Shown here piece after piece: positions 4,825-6,152 of a DNA stretch of 6,152 bases. Both the position numbers and the translations under genes were made by a program. The notes under the pieces are model-generated. The model was not told the DNA's origin, did no database searches, and saw only the letters and a list, made by a program, of their open reading frames with translations. The DNA comes from an archaeon (GTDB lineage Archaea > Methanobacteriota > Methanobacteria > Methanobacteriales > Methanobacteriaceae): NCBI GenBank assembly GCA_024409145.1, contig JAKSUF010000091.1, positions 1-6,152 on the forward strand, read 5' to 3'. Positions within the stretch are counted from its first letter, which is position 1. The number at the start of each line of letters is the position of its first letter.

Positions 4825-6152
4825 TTATTGTTGATCACATTTCATTGAAAGAGCAATTCTATTTCTCTTTTCATCAACTGAAATTACTTTAACTTTTACA
4901 TTATCACCAATGTTTAATACATCAAGTGGATGTTTAATATATTTATCTGTAATTTCTGAAATATGTACCATACCATCTTGGTGAACTCCGATATCTACGA
5001 ATACTCCAAAGTCAACTAAGTTTCTTACAACACCATTTAGAACCATTCCTGGTTTTAAATCTTTAATGTCTAATACATCACTTTTAAAGATTGGCTTTGG
5101 CATTTCTTCTCTTGGGTCACGTCCTGGTTTATTTAATTCAGCAACAATATCTTGTAATGTTGGTAAACCAACTTGAATTTTGTCAGCAATTTCTTTTAAT
5201 TTATCATCAGATACTTCAATAGTTTTCTTATGTCCTTTAAGTTCATCAAAACTAATATCTAATTCTTTAACAAGAGATTTAGCTGCATCATAACTTTCTG
5301 GGTGAACAGCTGTTTGATCAAGTACATCTTCTGCGTTATGAATTCTTAAGAAACCTGCACATTGTTCATATGCTTTTGCTCCTAATCCTTTTACTTTTAA
5401 AATTTCTTTTCTTGAAGTAAATACTTTTTCATTTTCTCTATAGTCAACAATTGCTTTTGCTATTTTTTCATTTACACCTGCAACATATTTAAGTAATGAA
5501 ACAGATGCTGTGTTAATGTCTACACCAACGTTATTAACAACGTCTTCTACAACATTATCTAAGTTTGTTTTTAAATTCTTTTGATTCATATCATGTTGAT
5601 ATTGTCCAACACCAATTGATTTTGGTTCAATCTTAACAAGTTCAGCTAATGGATCTTGTAATCTTCTTGCAATAGAAATAGCTCCTCTTTGAAGTACATC
5701 AAAGTCAGGGAATTCTTCTGTTGCAACTTTACTTGAAGAATATACAGATGCTCCTGCTTCATTTGTTATTACATATTTAACGTTATCTAATTTATTTGCT
5801 TGAATTAAATCAGCAATAAATTTTTCTGATTCTCTTGATGCAGTACCATTACCAATTGATACTAATGTTACTTTATGTTTTTTAATTAAATCTAAAACTA
5901 ATTTAGATGCTTTTGCTAAATCATCATGTGGCATTGTACAGAATACAACAGCTGTATCTAATACTTTACCCATGCTATCAACTACTGCAAGTTTAGAACC
6001 AACTCTGTATCCTGGGTCAAATCCTAATACAACTTGTCCAGCTATTGGTGGTTGCATTAAAATTTGTTTTAAATTTTTACTGAATACTTCAATAGCACTT
6101 GCTTCTGATTTTTCAGTTAAATCACTTCTAATTTCTCTATCAATTGATGGGA
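4825..6152 (-). CDS. tex: Tex family RNA-binding protein, C-terminal part (5' end outside window)
   Basis: Tex is a conserved nucleic-acid-binding protein of the Spt6-related family, linked to transcription. The reading frame runs to the right edge: before the internal Met at 6057 it reads PSIDREIRSDLTEKSEASAI and onward without a stop, matching the Tex sequence expected there. That Met is therefore not the start. About 441 of roughly 720 residues are visible. Numbered from the Met at 6057: a YqgF-type RNase H-like domain (about 8-135) with GFDPGYRVGSKLAVVD and IGNGTASRE (68-76), and the very conserved NEAGASVYSSS (99-109); then GVGQYQHDMNQ (149-159); helix-hairpin-helix repeats (about 160-240) including VAGVNEKIAKAIVDYR and KVKGLGAKAYEQCAGFLRI; the HPESY segment (252-256) and helical linker; and a C-terminal S1 domain (about 335-407) with GVVRNLVDFGVFVDIG and DGMVHISEI. 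The protein stops three residues after the S1 domain, with no acidic or basic tail. It has its own terminator. Confidence 0.96.
   Translation of the reverse strand, partial: PSIDREIRSDLTEKSEASAIEVFSKNLKQILMQPPIAGQVVLGFDPGYRVGSKLAVVDSMGKVLDTAVVFCTMPHDDLAKASKLVLDLIKKHKVTLVSIGNGTASRESEKFIADLIQANKLDNVKYVITNEAGASVYSSSKVATEEFPDFDVLQRGAISIARRLQDPLAELVKIEPKSIGVGQYQHDMNQKNLKTNLDNVVEDVVNNVGVDINTASVSLLKYVAGVNEKIAKAIVDYRENEKVFTSRKEILKVKGLGAKAYEQCAGFLRIHNAEDVLDQTAVHPESYDAAKSLVKELDISFDELKGHKKTIEVSDDKLKEIADKIQVGLPTLQDIVAELNKPGRDPREEMPKPIFKSDVLDIKDLKPGMVLNGVVRNLVDFGVFVDIGVHQDGMVHISEITDKYIKHPLDVLNIGDNVKVKVISVDEKRNRIALSMKCDQQ

Noticed and set aside
6055..6057. ATG at 6057 as the tex start
   Set aside because: The frame continues to the right edge with sequence typical of Tex, so this is an internal methionine.
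1..6152. Mycoplasma-type genetic code (TGA as Trp)
   Set aside because: The tryptophan codons I checked are all TGG, and no in-frame TGA interrupts or extends the genes.

Overview
The window is AT-rich throughout, intergenic regions included. Its genes use standard low-GC Gram-positive signals: GGAGG-type Shine-Dalgarno sites, TTGACA/TATAAT promoters and hairpin-plus-T terminators. Every tryptophan codon I checked is TGG, and the visible stops are TAA or TAG. This suggests a low-GC Bacillota (Firmicutes) chromosome, possibly an uncultured gut-type lineage, using the standard genetic code and not the Mycoplasma code. I cannot name the species.

Layout. Two plus-strand genes occupy the left third. 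The first is the 3' part of a protein that resembles a degenerate glycerophosphodiester phosphodiesterase (GDPD) barrel, followed by a strong terminator. The second is an acyltransferase-3 family membrane protein with its own near-consensus promoter. It ends against a minus-strand block, and the hairpin at the junction can terminate transcription from both sides. From right to left the minus-strand block contains: the C-terminal part of the Tex RNA-binding protein (cut by the window edge), tsaE, a radical SAM gene of the YhcC/YtqA (TIGR01212) type, an unrecognised membrane-anchored coiled-coil protein, and a tRNA-Ser(CGA).

How the genes relate. tex ends in a long hairpin terminator, and the likely promoter for the next gene, tsaE, is built into the 3' arm and T-tract of that same hairpin. 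tsaE and the radical SAM gene are 9 bases apart, with the Shine-Dalgarno of the second overlapping the stop of the first. They are therefore probably co-transcribed and translationally coupled. The coiled-coil gene follows after 65 bases with no visible terminator and is probably in the same operon. A bidirectional hairpin then separates this operon from the tRNA, and a second hairpin lies on the other side of the tRNA.

No mobile element, CRISPR array, toxin-antitoxin pair or phage gene is visible. Most of the window is ordinary chromosomal housekeeping. The least explained parts are the coiled-coil membrane protein, the degenerate GDPD-like fragment and the compact regulatory overlaps. I do not see convincing evidence for a new multi-gene system.
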